A stretch of DNA of 64,000 nt from Kluyvera intermedia (GTDB lineage: Bacteria; Pseudomonadota; Gammaproteobacteria; Enterobacterales; Enterobacteriaceae), in assembly GCF_034424175.1 (NCBI RefSeq), contig NZ_CP139986.1, forward strand, positions 4,154,001 to 4,218,000. The letters run 5' to 3'. How positions within the stretch are numbered: position 1 is the first letter of the stretch; each line of letters begins with the position of its first letter. Of this stretch, positions 33,570 through 42,788 are shown piece by piece. The position numbers were made by a program, and so were the translations under genes. Under the pieces are notes generated by a model that was not told where the DNA came from, did no database searches, and was given only the letters and a program-made list of their open reading frames with translations.

Positions 33570-34937
33570 TTACTGCTGCGCCTTCTTCGCTAACCCATCC
33601 AGCAGTTTTTGATGAATACCACCAAACCCGCCGTTGCTCATCACCAGAATATGGTCGCCAGGTTCCGCGTTTTTAATCACCATATCCGCCAGCACGTCAA
33701 CGTCAGCGCTCCAGTGGGCGGGCTGCACGCAGGCTTCCGCCACTTCCGCAACCTGCCACGGAATATGCTGAGGTTGCAGCAGGAACACTTCATCAGCACG
33801 GCCTAAAGACGGTGCTAAATCATCTTTGCAGACGCCCATTTTCATGGTGTTAGAGCGAGGCTCCAGCACGGCGATGATTTTCGCGGTGCCGCCGACTTTA
33901 CCGCGCAGCGCCTGCAGCGTGGCGAGGATAGCCGTTGGGTGATGCGCGAAATCGTCATACACGCAGACGCCGTTGGCTTCACCGCGTAGCTCAAGGCGAC
34001 GACGAGCGTTGATAAAGCCACCCAGCGCATTAGCGGCGTCGGCTGGAAGCACGCCCACGTGACGCGCGGCAGCAATCGCCATCAGGCCATTGTGCATGTT
34101 GTGCTCGCCGACCAGGCCCCACTTCACTTCACCGACTTTTTCGCCGTCGAGCAGCACTTCCCACTCGGAGGCGTCGGTATTGAGTTTCTTCGCCTGCCAG
34201 TGGCCCTGCTCGCCGACCAGCTCCTGCTCGCTCCAGCAGCCCATCGCCATCACCTGTTTCAGGTTAGCGTCGTTCTCTGGCAGGATAATGCGGCCTTGCC
34301 CCGGCACAATACGCACCAGGTGGTGGAACTGTTTCTGAATAGCTTTCAGATCGTCGAAAATGTCCGCGTGATCGAACTCAAGGTTGTTGAGGACCAGCGT
34401 GCGCGGGCAGTAATGAACGAATTTGGAGCGCTTATCAAAGAAGGCGCAGTCGTATTCATCAGCTTCAATCACGAAGAATGGGCTGTCGCCCAGACGTGCG
34501 GAAACATCAAAGTTACCCGGCAGGCCGCCTATCACAAAGCCCGGCTTGTAGCCGCATGCTTCGAGGATCCAGGTCGCCATGCCCGCGGTGGTGGTTTTAC
34601 CGTGCGTACCGGCAATCGCCACGACCCAGCGGTCGCGCAGCACGAAATCATGCAGCCACTGTGGGCCAGACATGTACGGAATGTTTTTCTCCAGCACCGC
34701 TTCAACACACGGATTACCGCGCGTCATGGCGTTGCCGATGATCACCAGATCCGGCTGAGAGTCGAGCTGACTTGCGTCATAACCTTGAATTAAATCAATA
34801 CCTTGCTTTTCAAGCAGCGTGCTCATCGGGGGATACACATTGGCATCCGAACCCGTGACTTCGTGACCCAATGAGCGGGCCAGCATTGCCAGGCCGCCCA
34901 TGAAGGTGCCGCAAATACCCAAAATATGAATGCGCAT
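33570..34937 (-). CDS. mpl: UDP-N-acetylmuramate:tripeptide ligase
   Basis: A 455-residue Mur-ligase family enzyme that joins recycled L-alanyl-gamma-D-glutamyl-meso-diaminopimelate to UDP-MurNAc in peptidoglycan recycling. It begins MRIHILGICGTFMGGLAMLARSLGHEVTGSD and carries the ATP-binding GTHGKTTTAGM, the central VIEADEYDCAFFDKRSKFVHY and the late YDDFAHHPTAI motif, all typical of Mpl rather than MurC. Length equals the E. coli protein within two residues. It is divergent from fbp, as in E. coli. Confidence 0.95.
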   Translation of the reverse strand: MRIHILGICGTFMGGLAMLARSLGHEVTGSDANVYPPMSTLLEKQGIDLIQGYDASQLDSQPDLVIIGNAMTRGNPCVEAVLEKNIPYMSGPQWLHDFVLRDRWVVAIAGTHGKTTTAGMATWILEACGYKPGFVIGGLPGNFDVSARLGDSPFFVIEADEYDCAFFDKRSKFVHYCPRTLVLNNLEFDHADIFDDLKAIQKQFHHLVRIVPGQGRIILPENDANLKQVMAMGCWSEQELVGEQGHWQAKKLNTDASEWEVLLDGEKVGEVKWGLVGEHNMHNGLMAIAAARHVGVLPADAANALGGFINARRRLELRGEANGVCVYDDFAHHPTAILATLQALRGKVGGTAKIIAVLEPRSNTMKMGVCKDDLAPSLGRADEVFLLQPQHIPWQVAEVAEACVQPAHWSADVDVLADMVIKNAEPGDHILVMSNGGFGGIHQKLLDGLAKKAQQ

Positions 34938-35113
34938 ACGTTACTGTCCTTTTTTAATCTGCCCCGCATTTTACCCATATGTTTACCGCCAGAGAAATGC
35001 ATTTCAGGATATTCCGTAGTTTGCTGGCGCGATTCACCTGTGCGTATTTTTTTTATTCTTTGTTAAGATTGTTGCAGTCGTTTTACTCAACATCCACTGT
35101 CAGGGAAAGTGTT

Positions 35114-36112
35114 ATGAAAACGTTAGGTGAATTTATTGTCGAAAAGCAGCATGAGTTCTCTCATGCTACCGGTGAGCTTACTGCTTTGCTGTCGGCAATA
35201 AAGTTAGGTGCCAAGATCATCCACCGCGATATCAATAAGGCCGGTCTGGTCGATATCCTGGGTGCCAGCGGCGCAGAAAACGTACAGGGAGAAGTACAGC
35301 AAAAGCTCGATCTCTTCGCGAACGAGAAACTGAAAGCCGCATTACGAGCACGTGACATCGTCGCCGGTATCGCCTCTGAAGAAGAAGACGAAATCGTCGT
35401 CTTTGACGGCTGCGAGCATGCGAAATACGTGGTCTTGATGGATCCGCTGGATGGCTCATCTAATATCGACGTTAACGTTTCAGTCGGAACAATTTTCTCT
35501 ATCTACCGCCGCGTAACCCCAGTAGGTACGCCGGTCACCGAGGAAGATTTCCTCCAGCCGGGTAATCGCCAGGTTGCTGCCGGTTATGTGGTTTACGGCT
35601 CTTCAACCATGCTGGTGTACACCACCGGTTGTGGCGTACATGCCTTTACCTACGACCCTTCGCTGGGTGTGTTCTGCTTAAGCCAGGAGCGTATGCGCTT
35701 CCCGGAACGCGGCAACACCTATTCCATCAACGAAGGTAACTACATCAAATTCCCGAACGGGGTGAAGAAGTACATCAAGTTCTGTCAGGAAGAAGATACC
35801 AACACGCAGCGCCCGTACACCTCGCGCTACATTGGTTCTCTGGTGGCGGATTTCCACCGCAACCTGTTGAAGGGCGGGATTTATTTGTACCCAAGCACGG
35901 CAAGCCACCCGGATGGGAAGCTGCGTTTACTGTACGAGTGCAACCCGATGGCGTTCCTCGCGGAACAGGCTGGCGGTAAGGCCAGCGATGGGAAAGAGCG
36001 TATTCTGGATATTCAGCCGGAAACGCTGCACCAGCGTCGTTCGTTCTTCGTTGGTAACAACCATATGGTTGAAGATGTTGAGCGTTTGATTCGTGAGTAT
36101 CCGGACGCGTAA
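35114..36112 (+). CDS. fbp: Fructose-1,6-bisphosphatase class I
   Basis: A 332-residue gluconeogenic phosphatase that removes the C1 phosphate of fructose 1,6-bisphosphate. The frame is open from 34979 but the true start is ATG 35114 (MKTLGEFIVEKQHEFSHATGELTALL), with AGGGAAA upstream; this gives the E. coli length. Active-site landmarks are EEEDE near residue 95, the metal-binding VVLMDPLDGSSNIDVNVSVGTIFSIY, and LRLLYECNPMAFLAEQAGG. Divergent from mpl. Confidence 0.96.
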   Translation: MKTLGEFIVEKQHEFSHATGELTALLSAIKLGAKIIHRDINKAGLVDILGASGAENVQGEVQQKLDLFANEKLKAALRARDIVAGIASEEEDEIVVFDGCEHAKYVVLMDPLDGSSNIDVNVSVGTIFSIYRRVTPVGTPVTEEDFLQPGNRQVAAGYVVYGSSTMLVYTTGCGVHAFTYDPSLGVFCLSQERMRFPERGNTYSINEGNYIKFPNGVKKYIKFCQEEDTNTQRPYTSRYIGSLVADFHRNLLKGGIYLYPSTASHPDGKLRLLYECNPMAFLAEQAGGKASDGKERILDIQPETLHQRRSFFVGNNHMVEDVERLIREYPDA

Positions 36113-36132
36113 TAGGTTTAGATTTGGGAGTC

Positions 36133-36525
36133 TTCCCCTCACCCTAACCCTCTCCCCATAGGGGAGAGGGGACCGATCGGCGCGGTTTTTACCGCCGGTG
36201 ACAGTCTGGTTTTCTCCCTCGCCCCTCTGGGGAGAGGGGACCGATCGGCGCGGTTTTTACTGCCGGTGACGGTCTGGTTTTCTCCCTCGATCCTCTGGGG
36301 AGAGGGGACCGATCGGCGCGGTTTTTACTGCCGGTGACGGTCTGGTTTTCTCCCTCGCCCCTCTGGGGAGAGGGGACCGATCGGCGCAGTTTTTACTGCC
36401 GGTGACGGTCTGGTTTTCTCCCTCGCCCCTCTGGGGAGAGGGGACAGATCGGCGCGGTTTTTACTGCCGGTGACGGTCTGGTTTTCTCCCTCGCCCCTCT
36501 GGGGAGAGGGCCGGGGTGAGGGGAA
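36133..36525. repeat. Tandem array of five 68 bp units within a GC-rich hairpin repeat
   Basis: Five units of exactly 68 bp start at 36171, 36239, 36307, 36375 and 36443, each reading GACCGATCGGCGCGGTTTTT, then ACTGCCGGTGACGGTCTGG, then TTTTCTCCCTCGCCCCTCTGGGGAGAGG. Unit differences are few (for example GATC versus GCCC at about 36289). The array is flanked by the usual family ends CCCCTCACCC (36134 on) and GGGTGAGGGG. It lies between fbp and the chemoreceptor gene. It is an expansion of the hairpin repeat seen at 763, 33382 and 41715, not a CRISPR array. Confidence 0.88.
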
Positions 36526-36532
36526 GCTCCGG

Positions 36533-38098
36533 TTACGACACCTGCAACCGGAACGACGCCATCGCTGACGCCAGCGCCTGCGACTGCTCTTCCAGCGAGC
36601 GGGTTGCCGCCGAAGACTGCTGTACCAGCGCCGCATTCTGCTGCGCAGTTTCATCCATCTGACTCACCGCAATATTCACCTGCTCAATACCACGGCTCTG
36701 CTCCTGCGACGCGCTGGCAATCTCACGCATCAATTTGGTCATACGCATCACTTCGCTGGCAATCTCATCCATGGTTTCACCCGCTTGCTGCGCCAGGTCA
36801 CTGCCTTCATTAACATGCGTTTGCGAGGCGGAAATCAGCTGGCGGATCTCTTTTGCCGCGTCGGCGCTGCGGCTGGCTAGATTACGCACCTCGCCCGCCA
36901 CCACCGCAAAACCCCGTCCCTGCTCGCCCGCACGTGCCGCTTCTACCGAGGCATTCAGCGCCAGGATGTTGGTCTGGAAGGCAATGCCGTCAATCACGCC
37001 AAGAATATCGGCGATGCGGTTGGCGCTACCGGCAATATCCTGCATTTTTTCAATCACGTAGCAGACCATTTCGCTCCCACGGTCGGCGGTGTCGGAGACA
37101 TCTTTCGCCAACTTATGCGCCTGATCGGCGTTGTCGGCGTTCTGCTTCACGGTAGCGGTCAGTTCTTCCATGCTGGCAGCGGTTTGCTCAAGCGACGTGG
37201 CCGTTGACTCGGTACGCTGCGCCAGATGGTTATTGCCAGCAGTCAGTTCACGGCTGCCAACATCAATCTGCGAACTAGCATCGCGCACGCGCATCACCGA
37301 ATTCATCATCGACTCACGCATACCTTCAATAGCCATGTTCAGACGCTTAATTTCCGCGCTGCTGGCCTTAAGCGGCGAATGGGTTAAGTCACCGGCGGCC
37401 ACCTGTTCAAGTTTACCAATCGCTGCCGCCAGAGGTTTCAGCAACAGATGCTGCAACTGTAGCCAGCCCAGTGCGATGGCCCCGGCGGTCAGGGCAATCG
37501 CGATAATCATCAGCACAAGCACACGATTTTTGGTGCTGTGTACCGCTGCGAGTTCAATCTGGCCGCGGGATTTTCCCCAACTCTGGAACGCATGAATGGC
37601 GTTATCAAATTGACGGGAAACGGGGATCATGGTCTTTTCCAGAAGATCGTAATAGCCGTCGACGTTTTGCTGCGCCAGCGATGCCAGCATGGGTTTGATC
37701 CCCTGCGCATTGTAGACCTCGTAGTTTTTTGCCACGTCCGCCAACAGCTTCGCCCCATCAGCATCGTCTATCGGCGATCGGCTGACGGTGGTAATAATTT
37801 TTTGCGCCTGCGTCACTTCCCCATTGAGTTGTTTAACCGCTTTTGCCGCATCGTCCAGCATACCGATTTCCATCAGCCGCACCGCTTGGCTCGCTTCATT
37901 TCGGGCGCGCAGCAGCAGCGTATAGCCTTCGTTGAGCTGGGCCATTTGGTCACTTTGCAGATGGTCAATACGCTGTAATGACGTAGAGCTTTGGGTGAGA
38001 GCGTAAATGCCGATGCCGCTGACCAGAATCAGCAACAGGGTCATCACGGCGAGCAAAGAAAGCAGGCCGGTACGGATAGAAAGCGTTTTTAGCATCAT
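36533..38098 (-). CDS. Methyl-accepting chemotaxis protein
   Basis: A 521-residue transmembrane chemoreceptor. Helix one is about residues 12-33, the periplasmic four-helix ligand domain about 35-190 (Tar-type), helix two about 194-215, then HAMP (LKPLAAAIGKLEQVAAGDLTH) and the signalling domain with the conserved hairpin (GIAFQTNILALNASVEAARAGEQGRGFAVVAGEVRNLA). The protein ends ASAMASFRLQVS and lacks the NWETF-type pentapeptide that tethers CheR and CheB, so it is a low-abundance type receptor. It is downstream of the galactofuranose transporter operon on the same strand (83 bases after yjfF), so it may sense a sugar delivered by YtfQ; that is inference. The 3' end abuts the tandem array. 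Confidence 0.92.
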   Translation of the reverse strand: MMLKTLSIRTGLLSLLAVMTLLLILVSGIGIYALTQSSTSLQRIDHLQSDQMAQLNEGYTLLLRARNEASQAVRLMEIGMLDDAAKAVKQLNGEVTQAQKIITTVSRSPIDDADGAKLLADVAKNYEVYNAQGIKPMLASLAQQNVDGYYDLLEKTMIPVSRQFDNAIHAFQSWGKSRGQIELAAVHSTKNRVLVLMIIAIALTAGAIALGWLQLQHLLLKPLAAAIGKLEQVAAGDLTHSPLKASSAEIKRLNMAIEGMRESMMNSVMRVRDASSQIDVGSRELTAGNNHLAQRTESTATSLEQTAASMEELTATVKQNADNADQAHKLAKDVSDTADRGSEMVCYVIEKMQDIAGSANRIADILGVIDGIAFQTNILALNASVEAARAGEQGRGFAVVAGEVRNLASRSADAAKEIRQLISASQTHVNEGSDLAQQAGETMDEIASEVMRMTKLMREIASASQEQSRGIEQVNIAVSQMDETAQQNAALVQQSSAATRSLEEQSQALASAMASFRLQVS

Positions 38099-38180
38099 AG
38101 TGTTGTCCGGTAGCAGGGGTACGTTTGGCGTAAAAGAAAAGTATCGGCTGCTACCGGAAAAGCTTTAGCGTTTCAGCATG

Positions 38181-39182
38181 TTAGTTCTTTGTTACTTCGA
38201 CGTTGACGCGGGTGACCGCCGCATTCTGTCGGTTCTCCCACAGCACGGTCAGACCACGCTGAAGGGCGATAAAAATAAACAGCAGAATGCCGATGGCAAT
38301 TTTGGTCCACCAGGAGCTTAGCGTGCCGTCGAAGTTGATATAGGTCTGAATCAGCCCCTGAATGCCCACGCCGAACAGCGCGCCGAGGACGGTACCGACG
38401 CCCCCACTGAGCAGCGTACCGCCAATCACCACCGATGCGATAGCATCCAGCTCGACCCCAACCCCTGCCAATGCGTAACCCGCCTGGGTATAAATCGAGA
38501 ACACGATCCCCGCCAGCGTCGCCAGCCCGGTCGATAACATATAGATGCGCACAATGGTGCTACGGGTCGGAATACCCATCAGATTCGCCGAGGTCGCGCT
38601 ACCGCCGATGGCATACACCTGATTGCCAAAGCGAGTACGGTGAGCGAGGAAAATCCCCAGGATCACCACCAGCAGCATCAGCAGCCCCATGGCGCTTAGG
38701 CGCCCGCCGCCGGGGATGGTCCACGCCAGCCCAGAGAGCGTGTCGTAAACCGGATGATCGATAGGAATCGACTCTTCAGACACCAGATAGCTGACGCCGC
38801 GCAGGAAGAACATCCCCGCCAGCGTAATGATGAACGCGGGGATCTTCAGCGCATCAATCAGCCAGCCCATAAAGGCCCCAAAGGCGCAGCCCATCACCAG
38901 TACTAGCGGAAAAGCCACCAGCGGCGACAATCCCCAGAAGCCGATAGCCTTGGCGAGGAATACGCCGGTAAACGCGATCACTGAACCGACCGACAGATCG
39001 ATCCCGCCGGAGAGGATCACAAAGGTCATCCCCACCGCGACGATCCCCAGAAACGCGTTATCGGTCAGAATGTTGCATATGACCCGGGTGGAGGCGAAGC
39101 CGGGAAACTGGGTCAGGCAGTAGAGATAGCCGAGGACAAACACGCCCAGCGTAATCATCAGCGGCAAATTACGTTTTATCAT
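38181..39182 (-). CDS. yjfF: Galactofuranose ABC transporter permease YjfF
   Basis: A 333-residue RbsC-type inner-membrane permease with the family signature GMTFVILSGGIDLSVGSV and the later GIPTRSTIVRIYMLSTGLATLAGIVFS and VVIGGTLLSGGVGTVLGALFG segments. With YtfT it forms the membrane channel of the YtfQRT-YjfF importer for D-galactofuranose. The start overlaps the ytfT stop by about 14 bases. Last transporter gene of the operon. Confidence 0.95.
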   Translation of the reverse strand: MIKRNLPLMITLGVFVLGYLYCLTQFPGFASTRVICNILTDNAFLGIVAVGMTFVILSGGIDLSVGSVIAFTGVFLAKAIGFWGLSPLVAFPLVLVMGCAFGAFMGWLIDALKIPAFIITLAGMFFLRGVSYLVSEESIPIDHPVYDTLSGLAWTIPGGGRLSAMGLLMLLVVILGIFLAHRTRFGNQVYAIGGSATSANLMGIPTRSTIVRIYMLSTGLATLAGIVFSIYTQAGYALAGVGVELDAIASVVIGGTLLSGGVGTVLGALFGVGIQGLIQTYINFDGTLSSWWTKIAIGILLFIFIALQRGLTVLWENRQNAAVTRVNVEVTKN

Positions 39183-40191
39183 GGCCCCGTATCCTTTTCA
39201 GAATCTCAATAAAGCGCGATGACTGGACGATCAGCACGCACATCACCACCACTGCTTTCACAACCTGATTCAGTTCCGGCGGGAAGCCGGAGAGTAAAAT
39301 CCCGGTGTTCATGCCCTGAATAATCAGCGCGCCCACTACCGACAGCAGCAGGTTAAAGCGCCCGCCCATCAACGAGCCACCGCCGATAACCACCGCCAGA
39401 ATGGCATCCAGCTCCAGCCACAGCCCGGCGTTATTGGCGTCGGCGCCGCGAATATCCGCCGCGACGATGACCCCGGCAATCGCGGCACACACGCCGCTCA
39501 ACACATACGCCAGCATCACCACGATACGGGTATTCACCCCAGCGTTTTTCGCCGCGCGGATGTTAATCCCCACCGCTTCAATAAACATGCCGAGAGCCGT
39601 TTTACGGGCCACCAGCCAGAAGATAACGAGGGTGACCAGGGCGATAATCACCGGCGTGGGAAACAGCAACATTTTACCGCTGCCAAGCCAGGCCAGCGCT
39701 GGCGAATCGAAGGTGACAATCTGCCCGGAGGTGATGAGCTGCGCCACACCGCGCCCGGCCACCATCAGGATAAGCGTCGCCACAAAGGGCTGTATTTTGA
39801 GAATGGCGACCAGGATACCGTTCCACAGTCCGGCCAGTACGCCGGAACCCAGCGCCGCCAGCAGGACAATCGGCAGGCTGTGTCCGGCAACGGTCATCGA
39901 GGCCGCGGTAGCCCCGGCAATCGCCATCACCGCCCCCACGGACAGGTCGATGCCGCCGGTGGCTATCACCAGCGTCATGCCAATCGCCAGCAACGCCACC
40001 GGGGCGGCACGGTTAAGGATGTCGATAGGGCTGCCGAACAGGCGGCCATCCTGGAGCGTTATCTGGAAGAAATGCGGCGCCACCAGGCTATCAACCAGCA
40101 ACACCAGAATTAAGGCCGCAATTTGCGGCATCCCCGGCGGCCAGCGAAAGCGCCGCCCGGATGGCTTTGTTTGGGGTACGGATCGGGGCAT
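39169..40191 (-). CDS. ytfT: Galactofuranose ABC transporter permease YtfT
   Basis: A 340-residue permease from ATG 40191 (MPRSVPQTKPSGRRFRWPPGMPQ), chosen because AAGGAG lies about ten bases upstream and the length equals E. coli YtfT; the frame is open to 40215 but those codons overlap ytfR. Signatures are GMTLVIATGGIDLSVGAVMAIAG and LAVVIGGGSLMGGRFNLLLSVVGALIIQGMNTGILLSG. Partner of YjfF. Confidence 0.94.
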   Translation of the reverse strand: MPRSVPQTKPSGRRFRWPPGMPQIAALILVLLVDSLVAPHFFQITLQDGRLFGSPIDILNRAAPVALLAIGMTLVIATGGIDLSVGAVMAIAGATAASMTVAGHSLPIVLLAALGSGVLAGLWNGILVAILKIQPFVATLILMVAGRGVAQLITSGQIVTFDSPALAWLGSGKMLLFPTPVIIALVTLVIFWLVARKTALGMFIEAVGINIRAAKNAGVNTRIVVMLAYVLSGVCAAIAGVIVAADIRGADANNAGLWLELDAILAVVIGGGSLMGGRFNLLLSVVGALIIQGMNTGILLSGFPPELNQVVKAVVVMCVLIVQSSRFIEILKRIRGHDKT

Positions 40192-40204
40192 CACGGTTAA
40201 CTCC

Positions 40205-41707
40205 TTAGGCCGCAATAGCGTTCATGATGGCAGGAACGGAGAGCTCATCCAGTGGGATCTCGGCGATCTGCTGGCGATCACGCAAGATGATCACCCGATC
40301 GGCGTAGCCCACCAGTTCTTCCAGTTCCGACGAGATAACCAATAACGCCAGGCCGTCCGCGCACAGGGTTTCAATCAGGCGAATGATCTCCGCATGAGCC
40401 CCCACATCGATCCCGCGCGTCGGTTCGTCGAGGATCAAGAATTGGGGACGTGTCAGCAGCCAGCGCGACAGCAGCACCTTCTGCTGATTACCGCCGGAGA
40501 GAAACTCCACCGGCTGCTCGGCGCTGGGGGTGCGGATCCCAAGCTGGCGAATAAAGCGCTCGGCAATGTCGTTTTGCTCTTTGCGCGGGATCGGCCGCAG
40601 CCAGCCGCGCTGCGCCTGCAACGCGAGAATGATATTTTCACGGACGGAGGCGGCGGCAATAATACCGTCGGTTTTACGATCCTCAGGGCAAAAACCGATC
40701 CCCAGACACGATGCCTGATGCGGCGATCGCAGGGTTTGCGGTTTGCCTTTGATCGTCGCCTGCCCGCTATCGGCAGGGCGAATGCCGAAGATCACCTCGG
40801 CGGTTTCGGTGCGCCCGGATCCTAACAGTCCCGCAAGGCCGACAATTTCGCCAGGACGGACGTGGAGATCGAACGGCGCGATGGTGCCGTTTTTGCCGTA
40901 GCCTTCAAACGAGGCTACCGGTTTGTCACTCAGCAACGTGCGCCCGGCGCGCTGTAGCGCCTGGTGTTCCAGTTCGCGGCCAAGCATCATTTTGACCAGC
41001 TCAATCTGCGGCAGCTCGCGGGTTTCCCGGCAGCCGACAAAGCTGCCGTTGCGCAGGACGGTGATCCTGTCGCTGACGGCGTAGACCTGATCGAGGAAGT
41101 GGGTGACGAAGATCAGGCTGACGCCCTGGTCGCGCAGTTGGCGCATTAGGGTGAAAAGCATTTCCACCTCTTTGGTGTCGAGGCTGGCGGTCGGTTCATC
41201 GAGGATCAAAACCTTGGCGGAGAGATCGATAGCCCGACAGATAGCGACGATCTGCTGCATCGCCACCGAAAAACGGTTTAAGGGCTCGCGGACGTCAAGG
41301 GAGAAACCGTAGGAAGCCATAAGCGCGGTAGCGCGCTTTTCCATCTCTTTACGCCGCAGGAAGCCAAAGCGTTTGGGTTCGCGGCCAATAAACAGGTTAT
41401 CCGCCACCGACATATTCGGCAGCAGGTTCACTTCCTGATACACCGTGCCGATCCCCAATTGTTGGGCATGAGCGGTGTTTTTCGGATTGATTTGCTGGCC
41501 TTCCAGCCAGATGGTGCCGCTGTTAGCGTGGTAGACGCCGGTCAGGGCTTTAATCAGCGTGGATTTTCCGGCCCCGTTTTCGCCCAAAAGCGCCATGATT
41601 TCGCCACGACGCAGGCTAAAATTGACATTATCCAGCGCCTTAACGCCGGGGAAGTACTGGCAGAGTCCCTCGGTACGGAGGATTTCTGGGTTGGTTTCAG
41701 TGGTCAT
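40205..41707 (-). CDS. ytfR: Galactofuranose ABC transporter ATPase YtfR
   Basis: A 500-residue fused double ATPase (two nucleotide-binding domains in one chain, as in RbsA/MglA). First half: Walker A GENGAGKSTL, LILDEPTASLDTKEV; second half: degenerate Walker A GLLGSGRTE, EFLSGGNQQKVLLSRWLLTRPQFLILDEPTRGIDVGAHAEI. Energises galactofuranose uptake by YtfT and YjfF. The gene is separated from ytfQ by a 107 bp hairpin repeat. Confidence 0.95.
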   Translation of the reverse strand: MTTETNPEILRTEGLCQYFPGVKALDNVNFSLRRGEIMALLGENGAGKSTLIKALTGVYHANSGTIWLEGQQINPKNTAHAQQLGIGTVYQEVNLLPNMSVADNLFIGREPKRFGFLRRKEMEKRATALMASYGFSLDVREPLNRFSVAMQQIVAICRAIDLSAKVLILDEPTASLDTKEVEMLFTLMRQLRDQGVSLIFVTHFLDQVYAVSDRITVLRNGSFVGCRETRELPQIELVKMMLGRELEHQALQRAGRTLLSDKPVASFEGYGKNGTIAPFDLHVRPGEIVGLAGLLGSGRTETAEVIFGIRPADSGQATIKGKPQTLRSPHQASCLGIGFCPEDRKTDGIIAAASVRENIILALQAQRGWLRPIPRKEQNDIAERFIRQLGIRTPSAEQPVEFLSGGNQQKVLLSRWLLTRPQFLILDEPTRGIDVGAHAEIIRLIETLCADGLALLVISSELEELVGYADRVIILRDRQQIAEIPLDELSVPAIMNAIAA

Positions 41708-41714
41708 TGTGCGC

Positions 41715-41821
41715 TCCCCCTCACCCTAGCCCTCCCCCCACAGGGGAGAGGGGACAGATTGTGCCCAATACGCTCACCGAACAGCTCCCTCTCCCTTTCA
41801 GGGAGAGGGTTGAGGTGAGGG
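41715..41821. repeat. GC-rich hairpin repeat, copy 4, inside the ytf operon
   Basis: Opens CCCCCTCACCCTAGCCCTCCCCCCACAGGGGAGAGGGGACAG and ends GGGAGAGGGTTGAGGTGAGGG, the same family as 763-897. It fills nearly all of the gap between ytfQ and ytfR, where a strong stem could raise the amount of the binding protein over the rest of the operon by stabilising its mRNA. Confidence 0.8.
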
Positions 41822-41831
41822 TATCCGCCAC

Positions 41832-42788
41832 TCAATAGCCCATATTTTTCTTCTTCTCTAACTCTTCTTTCGCCGTATCCGGCAGGTAGAGCGTCGATTT
41901 CGTCAGGGTCACTTTCTCAGGCAGGGTGCCGTCTTTTTTGTATTTTTCCAGCGCATCAAACGCCGGGCCAGCCATGTTTGGCGTCAGTTCAACGCTGGCG
42001 TTAGCGTCTCCGGCAATCATCGCTTTGTAGATGTCCGGTACACCGTCAATTGAGCCGGTCAGGATATCTTTGCCTGGCTTCAGCCCCGCTTCTTTGATCG
42101 CCTGAATCGCACCGATTACCATGTCGTCGTTGTGCGCGTAAACCATGCAGATGTTCTTGCCGTTGTTTTCGGCTTTGATAAAGCTTTCCATGACCTCTTT
42201 ACCTTTGCTGCGGGTAAAGTCGCCGGACTGGGAGCGGATGATCTTGATATTGGAGGCTTTAGAGATGGCATCAGCGAAGCCTTTCTTACGGTCAATCGCC
42301 ACGCTCGCCCCTACCGTACCTTGCAGTTCAACCACGTTACACGGCTTACCGTCGGCGGTTTTAATTAGCCATTCACCGATAAGTTGGCCTTCCAGCACGT
42401 TGTTGGCGGTGACGGTGGTCATGTACAGCGATTTGTCCTTCACGTCGATAGAGCGGTCAAGCAGGAATACCGGGATGTTCGCCTCTTTGGCTTCTTTCAG
42501 TACCGGTTCCCAGCCTGTCGCTACCACAGGTGCGATAAAGATGGCATCAACGCCCTGGGCAATAAACGAACGTACCGCTTTAAGTTGGTTTTCCTGTTTT
42601 TGCTGCCCGTCGGCAATCTTCAGGGTGATGCCGCGTTTTTGGGCTTCCTGCTTAGCGACGTTAGTTTCCGCCGCACGCCAGCCGGATTCAGAGCCGACCT
42701 GCGAAAATCCTACCGTTAATGGAGCAGCCATGACCATAGACGACATGGCTGCGGAAACTGCTGTGACAAGGAGTAAGCGCTTCCACAT
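41832..42788 (-). CDS. ytfQ: Galactofuranose-binding periplasmic protein YtfQ
   Basis: A 318-residue periplasmic binding protein with signal peptide MWKRLLLVTAVSAAMSSMVMAA and the sugar-binding fold of the RbsB group (LTVGFSQVGSESGWRAAETNVAKQEAQKRG, QGVDAIFIAPVVATGWEPVLKEAK, VYAHNDDMVIGAIQAIKEAG). It delivers D-galactofuranose or related sugars to YtfR-YtfT-YjfF and may also contact a chemoreceptor such as the one at 36533. First gene of the operon; the promoter lies in 42789-43000. Confidence 0.95.
   Translation of the reverse strand: MWKRLLLVTAVSAAMSSMVMAAPLTVGFSQVGSESGWRAAETNVAKQEAQKRGITLKIADGQQKQENQLKAVRSFIAQGVDAIFIAPVVATGWEPVLKEAKEANIPVFLLDRSIDVKDKSLYMTTVTANNVLEGQLIGEWLIKTADGKPCNVVELQGTVGASVAIDRKKGFADAISKASNIKIIRSQSGDFTRSKGKEVMESFIKAENNGKNICMVYAHNDDMVIGAIQAIKEAGLKPGKDILTGSIDGVPDIYKAMIAGDANASVELTPNMAGPAFDALEKYKKDGTLPEKVTLTKSTLYLPDTAKEELEKKKNMGY

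Noticed and set aside
34059..34793. Plus-strand frame of 244 codons
   Set aside because: Antisense to mpl, which is unmistakable; composition not protein-like.
36133..36525. Regular direct repeats suggesting a CRISPR array
   Set aside because: The repeat unit is contiguous (68 bp with no variable spacers), each unit is a hairpin module found singly elsewhere in the window, and no cas genes are present.
36325..36654. Arg-rich minus-strand frame through the tandem array
   Set aside because: Generated by the repeat; 68 is not a multiple of three, so the frame changes between units, and it overlaps the chemoreceptor end.
39401..40345. Plus-strand frame of 314 codons
   Set aside because: Antisense to ytfT and ytfR, low-complexity composition, no start signal; a shadow of the permease genes.
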